The translations under genes were made by a program, and so were the position numbers. Shown in pieces: positions 10,731 through 25,707 of a DNA stretch of 64,000 nt (position 1 is its first letter; every line of letters begins with the position of its first letter). The stretch covers positions 419,501-483,500 of the forward strand of contig QVRM01004774.1 of assembly GCA_003439945.1 (NCBI GenBank). The letters are read 5' to 3'. The stretch is from Dermanyssus gallinae. Lineage: Eukaryota; Arthropoda; Arachnida; Mesostigmata; Dermanyssidae. The notes beneath the pieces were generated by a model. It saw only the letters and a program-made list of their open reading frames with translations. It searched no databases and was not told the origin of the DNA.

Positions 10731-12809
10731 AGAGTGAAAGAAAGAGCACAAACACATACTGTTGCAGGCGTAGCTGAAAAATGGCATCTTAGACAGTAAG
10801 CAATTTAAGCCCACATGCAGCACTTTATCGAGGGCACAAAGTTTTTGCCGTCGATGCCAATCCGACTACATATTGGAATAGCATAGCCCTTCGCCCATCT
10901 TTCCAGTCTACACACCAGATAGACGAACGAGAGTCGCCAGTCCAGAGCAGCAGAGCTACAGCAAAAACCGTAGTACTGGCCGTAGTAGTAGTAGTCGCAG
11001 CGAGGGCGGCTAATGCACCGTTCGCGGAAATAGCGGAGAGTCTTCTTGCAGGCAACCACCATGGAAAAGTAGGCTAGCGGGGGTTCGAATTTGGTTAGAT
11101 TGGTCCTTCACCGTTTTCACCGGCCTAGTTGAGCATCGTTTCGTCCTCTATCGACCTACTCCATTCGTTTGATAGGACTATTCCAACCAGCCACGGCCGG
11201 ACTCTCCCCGATGTCTATGGATGTGACTCCCCGAGGCGGCATTTTAGGCAGGTGCTTTAAAGGGCACTAAAGACAATAGTTTTATTTTTTCGCATCTTGC
11301 CTATATAATATGTCCCAGGCGATTGGCTTGAGGGTTTTCCAACCAATCTTGCTCTTACCCGTATTGCTCTTTTGTGGATTTTCTTCAGTTTTGTTAGACA
11401 ACGTTGCATTTGTATTGGGCTTCTTTCGACAAGTCTTTATCACAGCGTGGAACGACCAAGCAGCACAGGTACCAGATTTTCTGAGGCTACATTCCTTTGC
11501 TGACGAACACACACACACACGCATAAGCTCAATAAGGACCGTTACGATCAAGGCTTAATGTACGAGTACACACAAAGTGATTGCATTTTTGTCACTGACT
11601 ATCACTAACAAGACAAGTGGGTTCGAAAACGCGTACAACCTTTCGCTAACAAGCCTTTGACATATTGGCAACCGCCGCCCTTCCCGGGTGCCTGGTAACG
11701 GCGGAAATTTACCCAGGCGATTCAGGTTTTTATTCCGCGAAAACTATACGTACATAAGCATTTAAGCAGTGTTTGGCCCAGGGCACATTCGCTGCATCGC
11801 TTTGAAAAGCGAATAGAAAAAATGAACTGAAAATCAAGATATATAATGTTGCGTTACGTATATGGTATCGCGATCATACTCTGGTATAGGTTTACATATT
11901 GATATCCGCAAAGTGGGTGTATTTTTTTCTTATTATGCCTGCCTAATCAGACGGTAGAGGTAAAACGTCATATAAAGACGCTACAACCTTAAACAAGTAC
12001 AGGCTTTCTCCTTGCACTTCTAATCGTCGTCGTTGTTGTTGTTGTCATCGTCGCTGTTATTATTATTGTTGCTTCTGCTGCTGTGGAGAACATTGGTGGT
12101 TGTGCTCGCGATGATGTGCTGATAAAATGACAAAGACTCAGCTCAATTCCAGTTTCGCAACAAGTTGCAAAGGTGCTGCACCTAACACCCGGCCTCACCT
12201 AGGTCAAGCATAGCTCATTTCGGCAGACCTAATCAGGGTCGTCACAGATTTTACTCATCGGTTTCGTGGTTGCCTACGTCCGCGAAGGGCAGGTGATGAA
12301 TAATGGCTGGCAGGTCTCTCAGTTGACCGACACTACGCCCAATCGGTAACGGGTACAAACCCTATATGTCGATCTGTCTCTTTCGCCAGCAATGTTTGTG
12401 ATATACCGACATCACTGACGGTCAGCGTTCAATATTGGCCAAAAGAACGCGACAAAACGCGCCTGCTCAGCCATCTATGAGAGGTAAAGGGAAAAGAACT
12501 CCTTTTGGTGGCTGGCATGAGCATGCGGCTCACATCAAAACAACCTCCGGTAGCGGCTTTCTCATGCTTTGACTAAATCCGTACGACATGTGAAGCACGT
12601 TAATATATATATATATATATATATGTACAACCAAGATTTTTTTGCTGTTCTTTCGGCTATAAGGAAATCATCTTATGTCGGCCACTTGGATCTATGGCCG
12701 ATAAGGAATACTACAATTTTACGAAACATGCGCACACATCGTTACTTATCATCATGTTATTTTAAGAATAAATCGATTTCTATATTTTAGCAACCTTTGC
12801 TGGACCTCC
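10113..12809. other. Gene-free stretch with microsatellites
   Basis: Contains (TA)n at 10275-10301, 10684-10727 and 12603-12624, a short (AC)n run near 11509-11520, and trinucleotide runs near 10980 and 12025-12080. Open frames of up to 89 codons at 11282-11558 exist on both strands and have no recognisable motif. Confidence 0.45.
10684..10727. repeat. (TA)n microsatellite
   Basis: An uninterrupted 44-bp TA tract. Confidence 0.95.
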
Positions 12810-13007
12810 GTGCAATTTTCTCCTATTTCTACGGATAAAAAATTACAATGTTTCAAGACAATCGAGAAGATAAATAAAACCTCGCAGGAGCAACTCAATT
12901 CGATTCAGCAATACATGTTTGAAAAATACTCCGATGTGGGAATGGGAGTGTGGGATAAGTGTATTGCAGTAGACGGGAACTATTTTAAAGGAGACAAACA
13001 CACCTAA
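12810..13007 (+). pseudogene. Mariner-like transposase, C-terminal fragment
   Basis: The open frame reads FKTIEKINKTSQEQLNSIQ and later VWDKCIAVDGNYFKGDK, then stops. A WxKCI...GxYFxGD ending is characteristic of the last residues of mariner-family transposases, and the preceding helical segment fits the same region. Only about the last 55 residues remain. No inverted repeats are visible, and the sequence differs from the mariner at 8716-10003. The fragment lies between (TA)n tracts at 12603-12624 and 13086-13124. Confidence 0.6.
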
Positions 13008-13081
13008 AAAAATTAAATAAATATTATTATTGAGTTTGATCTTCTTTCATGGAGAGGTCATCTTGATGTTGACAAGAAAAC

Positions 13082-13085
<4 letters not shown>

Positions 13086-13124
<39 letters not shown>
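13086..13124. repeat. (TA)n microsatellite
   Basis: A 39-bp TA tract about 80 bp after the mariner-like fragment. Confidence 0.95.
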
Positions 13125-13127
<3 letters not shown>

Positions 13128-14205
13128 GCGTATTCAAATTCTTGATTAATAATGGCTTTTGTTTAATGCTTGTATAAATATCAGTTGGTACTATTGTTGC
13201 TTCTGCTGCTGCTTGTGCACAGCTGATGGTATTTCTTTGACGCCGAGTAACATCTGGAACCTTAGCCTATTTCTGGTCATCATCAAACGTAAACTGAAAA
13301 CATGTATATGTTATTAGTGTTACGTGAGCAGCGTATATATAGACCTCACCACGATTAGTATTATTACTATCACGAATACTACTAAAACTACGACCCATAC
13401 TGTTAAAAAAGATTGTTCGCCCTAGCTAGCGGCTGCTACTACTGCCCTTAGTTGCCGGCGCAACTAGGGCATATCCATCTATCGCTCTATCTTCGTCTAT
13501 CAGCTGCCAAATGACAAAATTACGGCCACCCGAACAAGAACGCCCCGGTGCCCCAACGGTGCCCCTCGCCCCAGAGGGCGCAAAAAGCTACCCCAAAGCC
13601 GGTCTTTCCTCCTGTTGTCTGTCCTTCCGTCCTGCCATCCCCGCAATGCGAACAATCTCTAGATAGACATTCATTGCCTGTCAGCCAGCGAACCAGCGAT
13701 CGGCAGTTCGTATCGACGATAATCCTCGAAGTTTGCGGCTGGGAAGCGGCGAGTCGCCTGACAAACTCGGGTAAGCCCGATGACCCATTATCGGGCCGCA
13801 TAAATCTACTGGGCCCGCTTTTCCCCCCTCCTCTTTTCAACTGGCCCATTCGCAACACGGCAAAACTCCACATTGACCAATTGACAAAAGGAAAAAATAT
13901 TGTCCCGTTAAAAACCATAATAAGATAACGCATATATACTACCCACTACTAAAGCGTTCGTCTGCTCAAACATCTTATGCTCCGACGACTATAAAAGAAC
14001 AAGTTATAAGCTTCCCTGACGAAACAAGTAACTACAAAAATAATATCAGCAACAACAACAACATCGAAAGAAGCCTTGCATCTAATCGCGCATACGGCAA
14101 ATAGGTAGCAAAACAATTGCCTCATAAGAAGAGGGAAAAGCCTTACGAGCGAAATGCTAAGACCAATATGTTAGTTATTACCGGAATCGGCAAAATATTG
14201 TCCCC
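13125..14205. other. No gene recognised
   Basis: A GC-richer block at 13500-13930 is open on both strands for about 130 codons. The translations are biased and unrecognised, as expected when one strand's open frame mirrors the other. No transposon motif was seen. Confidence 0.45.
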
Positions 14206-14242
14206 TATATATATATATATATATTGCCCCATATATATACCT

Positions 14243-14653
14243 TTATTGAAAAAGGGGTATTACAATAGAAGCAAAGTCGTTTTGAATCTGTGAACGACGT
14301 GCAATCCTCCAGGCAAATGTGTTGTTCACAACGTCCACCCGAGCAATCTCGTGGGGGTGGATGGAAACGCCGCTCCGGAGATTATTTGGTCTTAGAACAA
14401 AATACCTAGTAATAAGTTTCTGACGCGCTAGTTGTTTAAACATGCGGTAATCGGCATGGGATTGGTATTCACTAACACTAGGCAATGTGATACGCTCGCG
14501 TGGTAGACAACACCGGCGAGCAACTCGTTTCACGAACTTATCCTGCACGCTCTGCAAAAGGTCAACATCTCGTTTATAGAATGGCACCCATACGTGACAG
14601 CAATAAGTCCACTTTGGTACAACTAAGGTTTGATACAGCTTTCCCCTACACAT
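14243..14653 (-). pseudogene. CR1-like RT, C-terminal part
   Basis: Encodes LYQTLVVPKWTYCCHVW, then a conserved QSVQDKFVKRVARR segment and a tail ending VNNTFAWRIARRSQ. The same order is found at the C-terminus of the 25.7-28.2 kb copy (PKFLYCCEVW, SVQRRFLRRVSLR, VNNMFSWRMARAM). It is separated from the central RT part by a frameshift. Confidence 0.83.
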
Positions 14654-14680
14654 TATGGTCCTGTATAATGAAAGACCGCA

Positions 14681-15292
14681 TTATGAGATTACATATTCGA
14701 GACGCGGCCTTGACGACCTCAGCCATGGTCTAAACTTCATTTGGCGGTCGAAGATTACCCCGAGGTCCTTGTAGCGTGAGACTTCAGGAATGGGTTGGTT
14801 GTTTAGCATATACTGAGTAGTATCTGGCAATGTCTTGAGAACAGCAGATTTGGAAGAAGATAATTGCATGCGGTTGTCCTCTGCCCAAAGGGATACGGTG
14901 TCAATCGCTTTCTGTAGTATAGCTATGTTGCTGTCGTTTTTTGCCTCAACATAGATTTTGAGATCGTCCGCATACAGCTTATATGTAACATTAATATCTC
15001 GAAGCATTACCCCGAGATCGTGTACAAATATTGTGTACATTAGGGGGCCTAAGCATGAGCCCTGCGGGACACCAGATACACACCTGCCGACCGCGGAATA
15101 GCTATTCTCAACTTTGACGACAAATGTACGGTCTCTCAGGTAAGCTCTGCACCAGTTTATGATTCTGGGGCCGATACCTAACGCTGACATCTTTGTCAGA
15201 AGCAGATGATGGTGAACGCGGTCAAATGCACGTGAAAAGTCAAAGTAAACGACATGCAGAGGGATGTTGCGATTTCGGGCAAGCGCCCAATC

Positions 15293-15295
<3 letters not shown>
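14681..15295 (-). pseudogene. CR1-like RT, central part
   Basis: The RT frame contains the YFDFSRAFDRVHH motif, the GVPQG motif and YADD, so the active-site residues are intact. It lacks the upstream RT motifs because of 5' truncation. It shifts frame after PWLRSS near the 3' side, where the thumb/C-terminal segment continues in another frame. Confidence 0.85.

Positions 15296-15327
<32 letters not shown>
15296..15327. repeat. (TA)n tract at the LINE-3 truncation point
   Basis: TA repeat that lies exactly where the LINE-3 homology starts. Confidence 0.95.
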
Positions 15328-15328
<1 letters not shown>

Positions 15329-16063
15329 CTTCCCATTATGTTAACAATGTGTGCATCAGTACACAATAGCCGACTGTATAGGAAACTCGAATAACTGTAG
15401 TAGAGATGACATGCTAAAGTTCGGCGTTGCCAGTTAGTCGCTGTTGCGTCTAAAAGCAGATGCTTTGCCAATCTGCCGGTAACGTTAGATAGGTGGCTGG
15501 CATCGCTGACATTGCGTTGCTGCCTACACTTTTGTCGAAGACTGGATGGGAGTGTGGCACTCCCATCTCGTCGTAACTGACTGATGGTTGCAGGTGAAAA
15601 ATTCCTCGTTGACGACGTTTTTGAGTTAAGATCCGTTTAACATCATCGCCTCGCGGCATTCGAGCACTGGTAGTGCACTGCTATGGTCTGTCTATAGGAG
15701 TGCTACAGGAAACGCGGCTGGAAAAATGCTACATTCTTTATTTTGCACATCGAGCTTTGACACCTAGCTGCTCTCGCTCATAGTCCAACGGAACAACGTT
15801 AGCTATTTATTCGACGATATGCTTTTTACTATTCTGGTGTTGGACATGCTGGACGCAAAAAGGAGGGGCGCCGTTATGTAGTTCTTTATGCGCCGCACCT
15901 GTAGACACGCGGGTATCTGTCATGTCTATGGGGATCTGCGTAAAACTTGCATTACGGTACTACACCCACCGACCGCCAACATCATCAGCTGAAGGCTATG
16001 CAAAATAGTTGCAAATGACTATGGTACGTACATACTAGTGAAGGCCGATTATACGTAGTTTGC

Positions 16064-16132
<69 letters not shown>

Positions 16133-16389
16133 TATACGTACGATTATACGATTATATTATACGATTATACGTATATATATATATATATATATACGCTCGA
16201 TGCTCGCAATAGGCTCAAGGCCTGTGGCACGGATGAATATATACATAGGCTATATATATATATATAGGCTAACGATCATAACGAGATGACCTGACACCTG
16301 AGGAGAAACTATGGCTTACGAAGACGGATCGCAAAAATCCGGATACCGGATCTTAAACTTATAATAAGCAATCAATGTTTTCGCTGAGA

Positions 16390-16422
<33 letters not shown>

Positions 16423-18339
16423 GGGTGTGTCTATGTTTTAAGCATACGTGTATATATGTGCATACATGTAAATGTTCTTATATGTAAAACCATGCCTGTA
16501 TTTGTGTGTGTATATGTATGCTAACGAGCTAGATAACTGGACTGAATATAGTTAATTATTTATTAATTATAATATATATAATTCATTTCTAAAAAAAAAC
16601 GAACGGGGTTGTTGTACAAATACCTACGAAGTTACTTCCACGATTGTGAAATCCAAGACGCAGACGTTCTAGATAGAGACGCGTACTAAAATAAATAAAA
16701 AAAAACTATATATATATGTAAACCTCAAAGGTAGAACATGGGTCTCAGCGGCTTAGCATCCATCTGCTCGGGTCGAGTCCTACACCGCTCGAGATAGGAA
16801 GTGAGACATTCTCATTTTCTACACGTAGTAATAGTACGTAAAAGTATTTAACCCTTCTCCATAAAAAAAATAAATGAAACATTACAAGCCACAAATAAGT
16901 GGCTCCTTGCGAACGTGCAGGGCACCGTTATGGAGGCAATGGGTCCAGTGTAGGGACGACCAGCCATCTCTAGAGAGTACCTCGGACCGAGGCCATCCAG
17001 CGATAAGGGCTGTCTGTAGAAATCGCGTGCTCTCTTATCTCCGCTAGCTAGAGTCAGCCGTTCCCCGACCTTCTGCAGCAAACCGAGCGAGTGGACGATC
17101 CCAGCCCGCCAAGGGTCTCGAAAGCAAGTGAGTGAGACCCGTAGGTGTACCTGATGTTTTACCACTTTCTTACCTTTCTTGCCTCGGCAAAGGCTGAAGA
17201 GAGAGCAGCTCGATGGCGCTCCATGCGTAAAACGTACGTAGCATAGCGCAGGCTGCATTTCCTCTACTTCTGTGGCCAGAAAACAGCATCTATTCGTAGT
17301 CGAATGCCGGTACGGGATGATATATATATATATATATATATATATAAAGACGTTGCAATCAGATTTTAATTTTATAGAGGTTTAAAAACACATTTCTGAA
17401 TGTTTATCCAAAATGTGCGCATATACTATTCGTACACCTACTATTTCAGCTGCGCGCTTTATTTAGTTCGCTGCTTTAATACAATGCAAATGAACTAACT
17501 GCTTTGATTATGTATTATGACGCTGTCGCACCTTATTATTGTTAATATTAGCTGCATTATTATTTTAACTGCATTGTCTGCTACTCGTGTTCCTTTCACG
17601 GAGGACTGTCGGAAAACAATTACGCGACGGAGAACAGCAGGCGGAGAACACTTGATTGCAAATGTCACACGACGGCGAGCCTCCAAAGCAAATCCGTGAT
17701 TTTGACAAAATCGAATCTAGTGCAAAGTCGAAACGTCTTTGCCTTCACGCAAGTGCTAACGGTGATCATTGACGCAACGTTTTCCATCTTCTGAGGCGAT
17801 AAGGCACTTGAGAGAAGAGGACAGTTCAGTTCAGAGACGGCCAAGCCCACGTAAGAGTGTGCTGGTAGAAGCATGGTGATCCACATGTATGAATGGCGTT
17901 ACTCTAAAGGTCTAACGGATCAAGCCGCCGCCGCGTTTTCTACGCTGGCCGCCGCCGTCGTCGCCTGGAGCAGATGCGCGCCTGGAGATGTCTCTGTTGG
18001 TGGTATTCGGCGTTCGGACACAACCGGCTAGGGGTTGTTGTTGGACTGGTTCTTGTTGGTTTTTCGTCTTACGCTCGACCGACTGTTTGCTTGCGTGGAT
18101 GCCTTTCGTCCGCATCCGAGACGCTGCTTCTCCTCTTTCGTCGCCAGCTTTTTCGGATGGAAAGTACAACACATTTGCATGTTAGACTTACAGATTTTCC
18201 AAACGAGACACGAATTAAGACTCTTAACTCGCGTCTCGTTTGACATGCTCCTGCGGCGCCACGCCGACGTTTGCAGCTGACACTGTGGAAGGACATGGAT
18301 AAAATACTTTTCCTATACACTAATAGCGCTTTATTTTAT

Positions 18340-18383
<44 letters not shown>

Positions 18384-18511
18384 TATATAAGCGTGACACT
18401 GTATTGAGCTCAAAGTGATTTACTTCAACGTTGGATGCTAGCAGCACATAGACCCAAGGCGTAATCGGCAAAAGGCGTCTAGGTTATTGAACGACGACCT
18501 AGCCGTGCAAG
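15328..18511. other. Gene-free stretch dominated by microsatellites
   Basis: Contains (TA)n at 16065-16128, 16172-16193, 16250-16265, 16392-16415, 17321-17346 and a broken tract at 18339-18390, plus TATATTATACG variants at about 16128-16170. A tRNA-like fragment near 16735-16800 has a weak B-box match. Open frames at 16848-17258 (minus) and 17900-18320 have no recognisable motif. Confidence 0.45.
16065..16128. repeat. (TA)n microsatellite, 64 bp
   Basis: An uninterrupted TA tract that degrades on its right into TATTATATTATACG variants. Confidence 0.95.
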
Positions 18512-18525
18512 TTGCGATAACGCCT
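18512..18525 (+). repeat. Target-site duplication, left (SINE at 18.5 kb)
   Basis: TTGCGATAACGCCT, identical to 18721-18734. Confidence 0.85.
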
Positions 18526-18720
18526 TTAACTTTTATTTTTTGGGCTGACTCTCAGCCAACATTTAGCGTCCACGGGCTCGCTTTTGCATTACTTTGTAAG
18601 TCGGACCCCATTATTACAAATGTGCAACGGTGAGGATCGAGCCCGTGCTGCACCTATGTGGCTATTCCGGTTGCGAGGCGCACGAGAATTCACTCACCAC
18701 GCCACCGGGCGTAACTTAAC
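18526..18720 (-). mobile_element. tRNA-derived SINE, family A
   Basis: On the minus strand it opens with a tRNA-like head containing CCCGGTGGCGTGGTGAGTGA (A-box region) and a B-box-like GGGCTCGATCC. Then follow a CAC(A)TTTGTA...ATGGGGTCCG body and a conserved 3' segment, GGACGTTAAATCTTGGCTGAGAGTCAG in other copies with small changes. A perfect 14-bp duplication flanks it. Relatives lie at 42.7, 60.6 and 63.9 kb. Confidence 0.87.
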
Positions 18721-18734
18721 TTGCGATAACGCCT
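18721..18734 (+). repeat. Target-site duplication, right (SINE at 18.5 kb)
   Basis: TTGCGATAACGCCT, matching 18512-18525. Confidence 0.85.
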
Positions 18735-19025
18735 GTAAACACTCAATTGTTGTTGTTGTTGTTGCATCAACCCTTTGCCTTAACAGATGTTCAAGGCAAT
18801 GAGCCGTTCTGCTGGCAGCCTCTGTTGACACGCCCGCGGCTCGGATGGGTGGAGCTGATCTCACCGTCTGTGCTAACGTCTCCACAAAGACTAGACACTT
18901 ATCTTCTGTTTGGTTGATTAATTAATCCGTTGTCGGCTGATGTTATCGCTACGACATAGAGACTGGCTGGCTAGCTGGCTGTTTAATACACACGAGATTC
19001 TAACAATGTTGATCTTTTCAATTTA

Positions 19026-19195
19026 GAAAATGGCTCCTCGTCGGATAGACGCAAGCGCTACATACACGCACGCATGAGCCAGCTACATCGTCGCCAGGAC
19101 AGTCTCTCTGTTGTGGTCACGGTGGTGACAAACGAGAATACTTTGTTTGGCTTTTCCCGGCTTTGCTTGCGTAGCGCACGCAACATGCACATTGA
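19026..19195 (+). CDS. Weak exon candidate behind a good acceptor
   Basis: A pyrimidine-rich tract ending TTTCAATTTAG precedes an open segment. It encodes NGSSSDRRKRYIHARMSQLH followed by RRQDSLSVVVTVV and runs to a stop at 19195. The Ser/Arg/Lys-rich segment could be a linker region of a host protein on the same strand as the MICU-like exon, but no conserved motif proves that. No convincing donor was found before the stop. It may equally be chance. Confidence 0.18.
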
Positions 19196-19226
19196 ATAAG
19201 CCGGTTTATCTCTCGTTAGATGTATG

Positions 19227-19230
<4 letters not shown>

Positions 19231-19280
<50 letters not shown>
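19231..19280. repeat. (TA)n microsatellite, 50 bp
   Basis: TA tract preceded by a short TGTATGTATG stretch. Confidence 0.95.
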
Positions 19281-24040
<4,760 letters not shown>

Positions 24041-24043
24041 TGA

Positions 24044-24073
24044 CTAGAATTGGCCGTCGGCGGCCAATTCTAG
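24044..24073. repeat. Perfect hairpin
   Basis: CTAGAATTGGCCG (24044-24056), loop TCGG, then the exact complement (24061-24073): a 13-bp perfect stem with a 4-nt loop. Confidence 0.9.
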
Positions 24074-24469
24074 AGAGAAGGTGAAGAGATTCAATCACTA
24101 CCGCACAGATGCACATGGACAGGCATGGAGCTTAGTAAAACAACCAACGCCATCACAACCACCAACGCTACCACAGCCACTATGCTGTCTGAACAAGGTA
24201 ATTTCTCGTTAAAACATGGCCCCAATAGTCCAGCTCCATTGGGGCAATAACAACAACAGCAGCAGCAGCAGCAGCAACAACAACGACGCCGACGATGAAG
24301 GCGACAGCGCTAACCTGCGCTAACGACTGGCCGCGAGTCACCCGACTACGCCAGGACAACTAAGTAAACTCAGGACCGAGGACTAATTGAAATCAGAAAA
24401 GTCAAAATTGTCGACGTCATTGGGACGACAAAAGGGGTATGTTGGCGACCACTCCAACCATAGCAGCTT
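24074..24469. other. No gene; CAA/CAG-rich run
   Basis: Contains a CAACAGCAGCAGCAG-type trinucleotide run at about 24249-24285. Nothing else was recognised. Confidence 0.5.
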
Positions 24470-24953
24470 GAGCACCTCGACGGTGTGGGCCGGCTGCTTG
24501 ACCATCTCAAAGACAGAACGACGAGGACGGATAGGCGACCTCATGGACAGGACGACGTGGATGGATAGGCGACCTCATGGACAGGACGACGTGGATGGAT
24601 AGGCGACCTCATGGACAGGACGACGTGGACGGATAGGCGACCTCATGGACAGGGCCACGTGGATGGATAGGCGACCTCATGGACAGAGCGACGTGGATCG
24701 CTTAACCAACTTGTAGACAGGACAACGTGGACGGCCAAACTACCTTATAGACAGGACGACGTGGACGGATATGCCATCTTGTGGTCAGCGCGATGTGAAT
24801 GGCTTAACCACCTCAAGGATAGGACGACGAGAATGGCTTGGCCACCTCGAAGACAGGACGACGTGCATGGCTAGACTACCTTATAGACAGGACGATGTGG
24901 ACGGATAGGCGACCTCATGGACAGGACGACGTGAATGACTTAACCACCTCAAA
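24470..24953 (+). repeat. 34-bp minisatellite, about 14 units
   Basis: The unit is typified by GGACGACGTGGATGGATAGG followed by CGACCTCATGGACA. The spacing of the CATGG anchor is exactly 34 bp (24542, 24576, 24610). Central units (24541-24690) are nearly identical. Outer units are diverged, with CTTAACCACCTC or CTACCTTATAG variants. 34 is not a multiple of three, so it is not a constrained coding repeat. Confidence 0.92.
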
Positions 24954-25576
24954 TCTGTCTGCAACAACGGTAACGTTTCACCGTTCATATGATCATTGTC
25001 GTCGTTGCCGCTGCCGTCGTCTTCCTGATCGATTTTTGGTGTTCCCGTCTACATGCCCGCCAGCTCTCTGCTGTTCGTCGTCTCTATTTGCTTCGCTTTC
25101 TCTCTCTCTCTCTCTCTACGTTTTTCCTTTATTATTAAAAGAAGAACAAGAAGATGAAGAAGCAGTAGCGAGCTAAACATGTGTTCCGATGTACTCCGAT
25201 ACGACCCTTTTGCTAAACGCAGCGGCAGGGTTACGGCCACTCTCCTTGCCGCTACCCTCCCAAAGACTAACAGCTCTTAACAGTAACGAATTCGTGCACA
25301 CAAGTGGGCACCGTTCCGGGATGCTGCTTTTCCTTTTGCCGCTAGGCGGCTAGGCAGACAGATAGATGGAGGGATCCATTGATAGGTCAGATAGATCGAT
25401 TATAATATATATATATATATATATAGGGCACTGCTCTCACGCTAGCGCCGTGAATCGTAGCGTATATAATATAGCAGACACGACACAGCCAGATCCAGAC
25501 ACAACCAACCGCCAACTCCCCGAAGCCCACCACAAGCGCACATTCACTCAGACATCGCAGGCTCGCGGGCTCTACA
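24954..25576. other. No gene; simple repeats
   Basis: Contains a (TC)n run near 25098-25118 and (TA)n at 25405-25425. No coding motif was seen. Confidence 0.5.
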
Positions 25577-25707
25577 TGTAGATCAAATCAAATCAAATGC
25601 ACCTTTATTTAGTCAAAGGGGGGACAATATTTACATTTTAGAAACCGTTACCTAGATACATACAATAGTCAGTTTACTTGTGTGGCGACATTTGCACTGT
25701 TAGTGCT

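Larger units (their letters stand above)
14226..15295 (-). mobile_element. CR1-like LINE, 5'-truncated (LINE-3)
   Basis: The copy reads on the minus strand. It begins abruptly within the RT domain (DWALARN, VVYFDFSRAFDRVHH) right beside a (TA)n tract at 15296. It ends with CCCCTTTTTCAATAAAGGT followed by another TA-rich stretch. RT motifs in order are SGVPQGSCLGPLMYTIF, YKLYADDLKIY (catalytic YADD, plus 14963-14974) and a thumb region. A frameshift near 14655-14685 separates the two open parts. The endonuclease and N-terminal RT are missing. Its relatives are at 25.6 and 31.9 kb. Confidence 0.85.

Noticed and set aside
13520..13933. Mirror-image long frames on both strands (126-137 codons)
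   Set aside because: Both are probably open because of the GC-rich composition; neither has a domain, splice signals or a repeat relative.
16735..16800. tRNA-like string with GGGTCGAGTCC
   Set aside because: The B-box match is imperfect, no A box at proper spacing was found, and it has no repeat relative in the window.
24249..24285. CRISPR-like or coding polyQ array
   Set aside because: It is a plain CAA/CAG trinucleotide run; there are no spacers and no supported coding frame.
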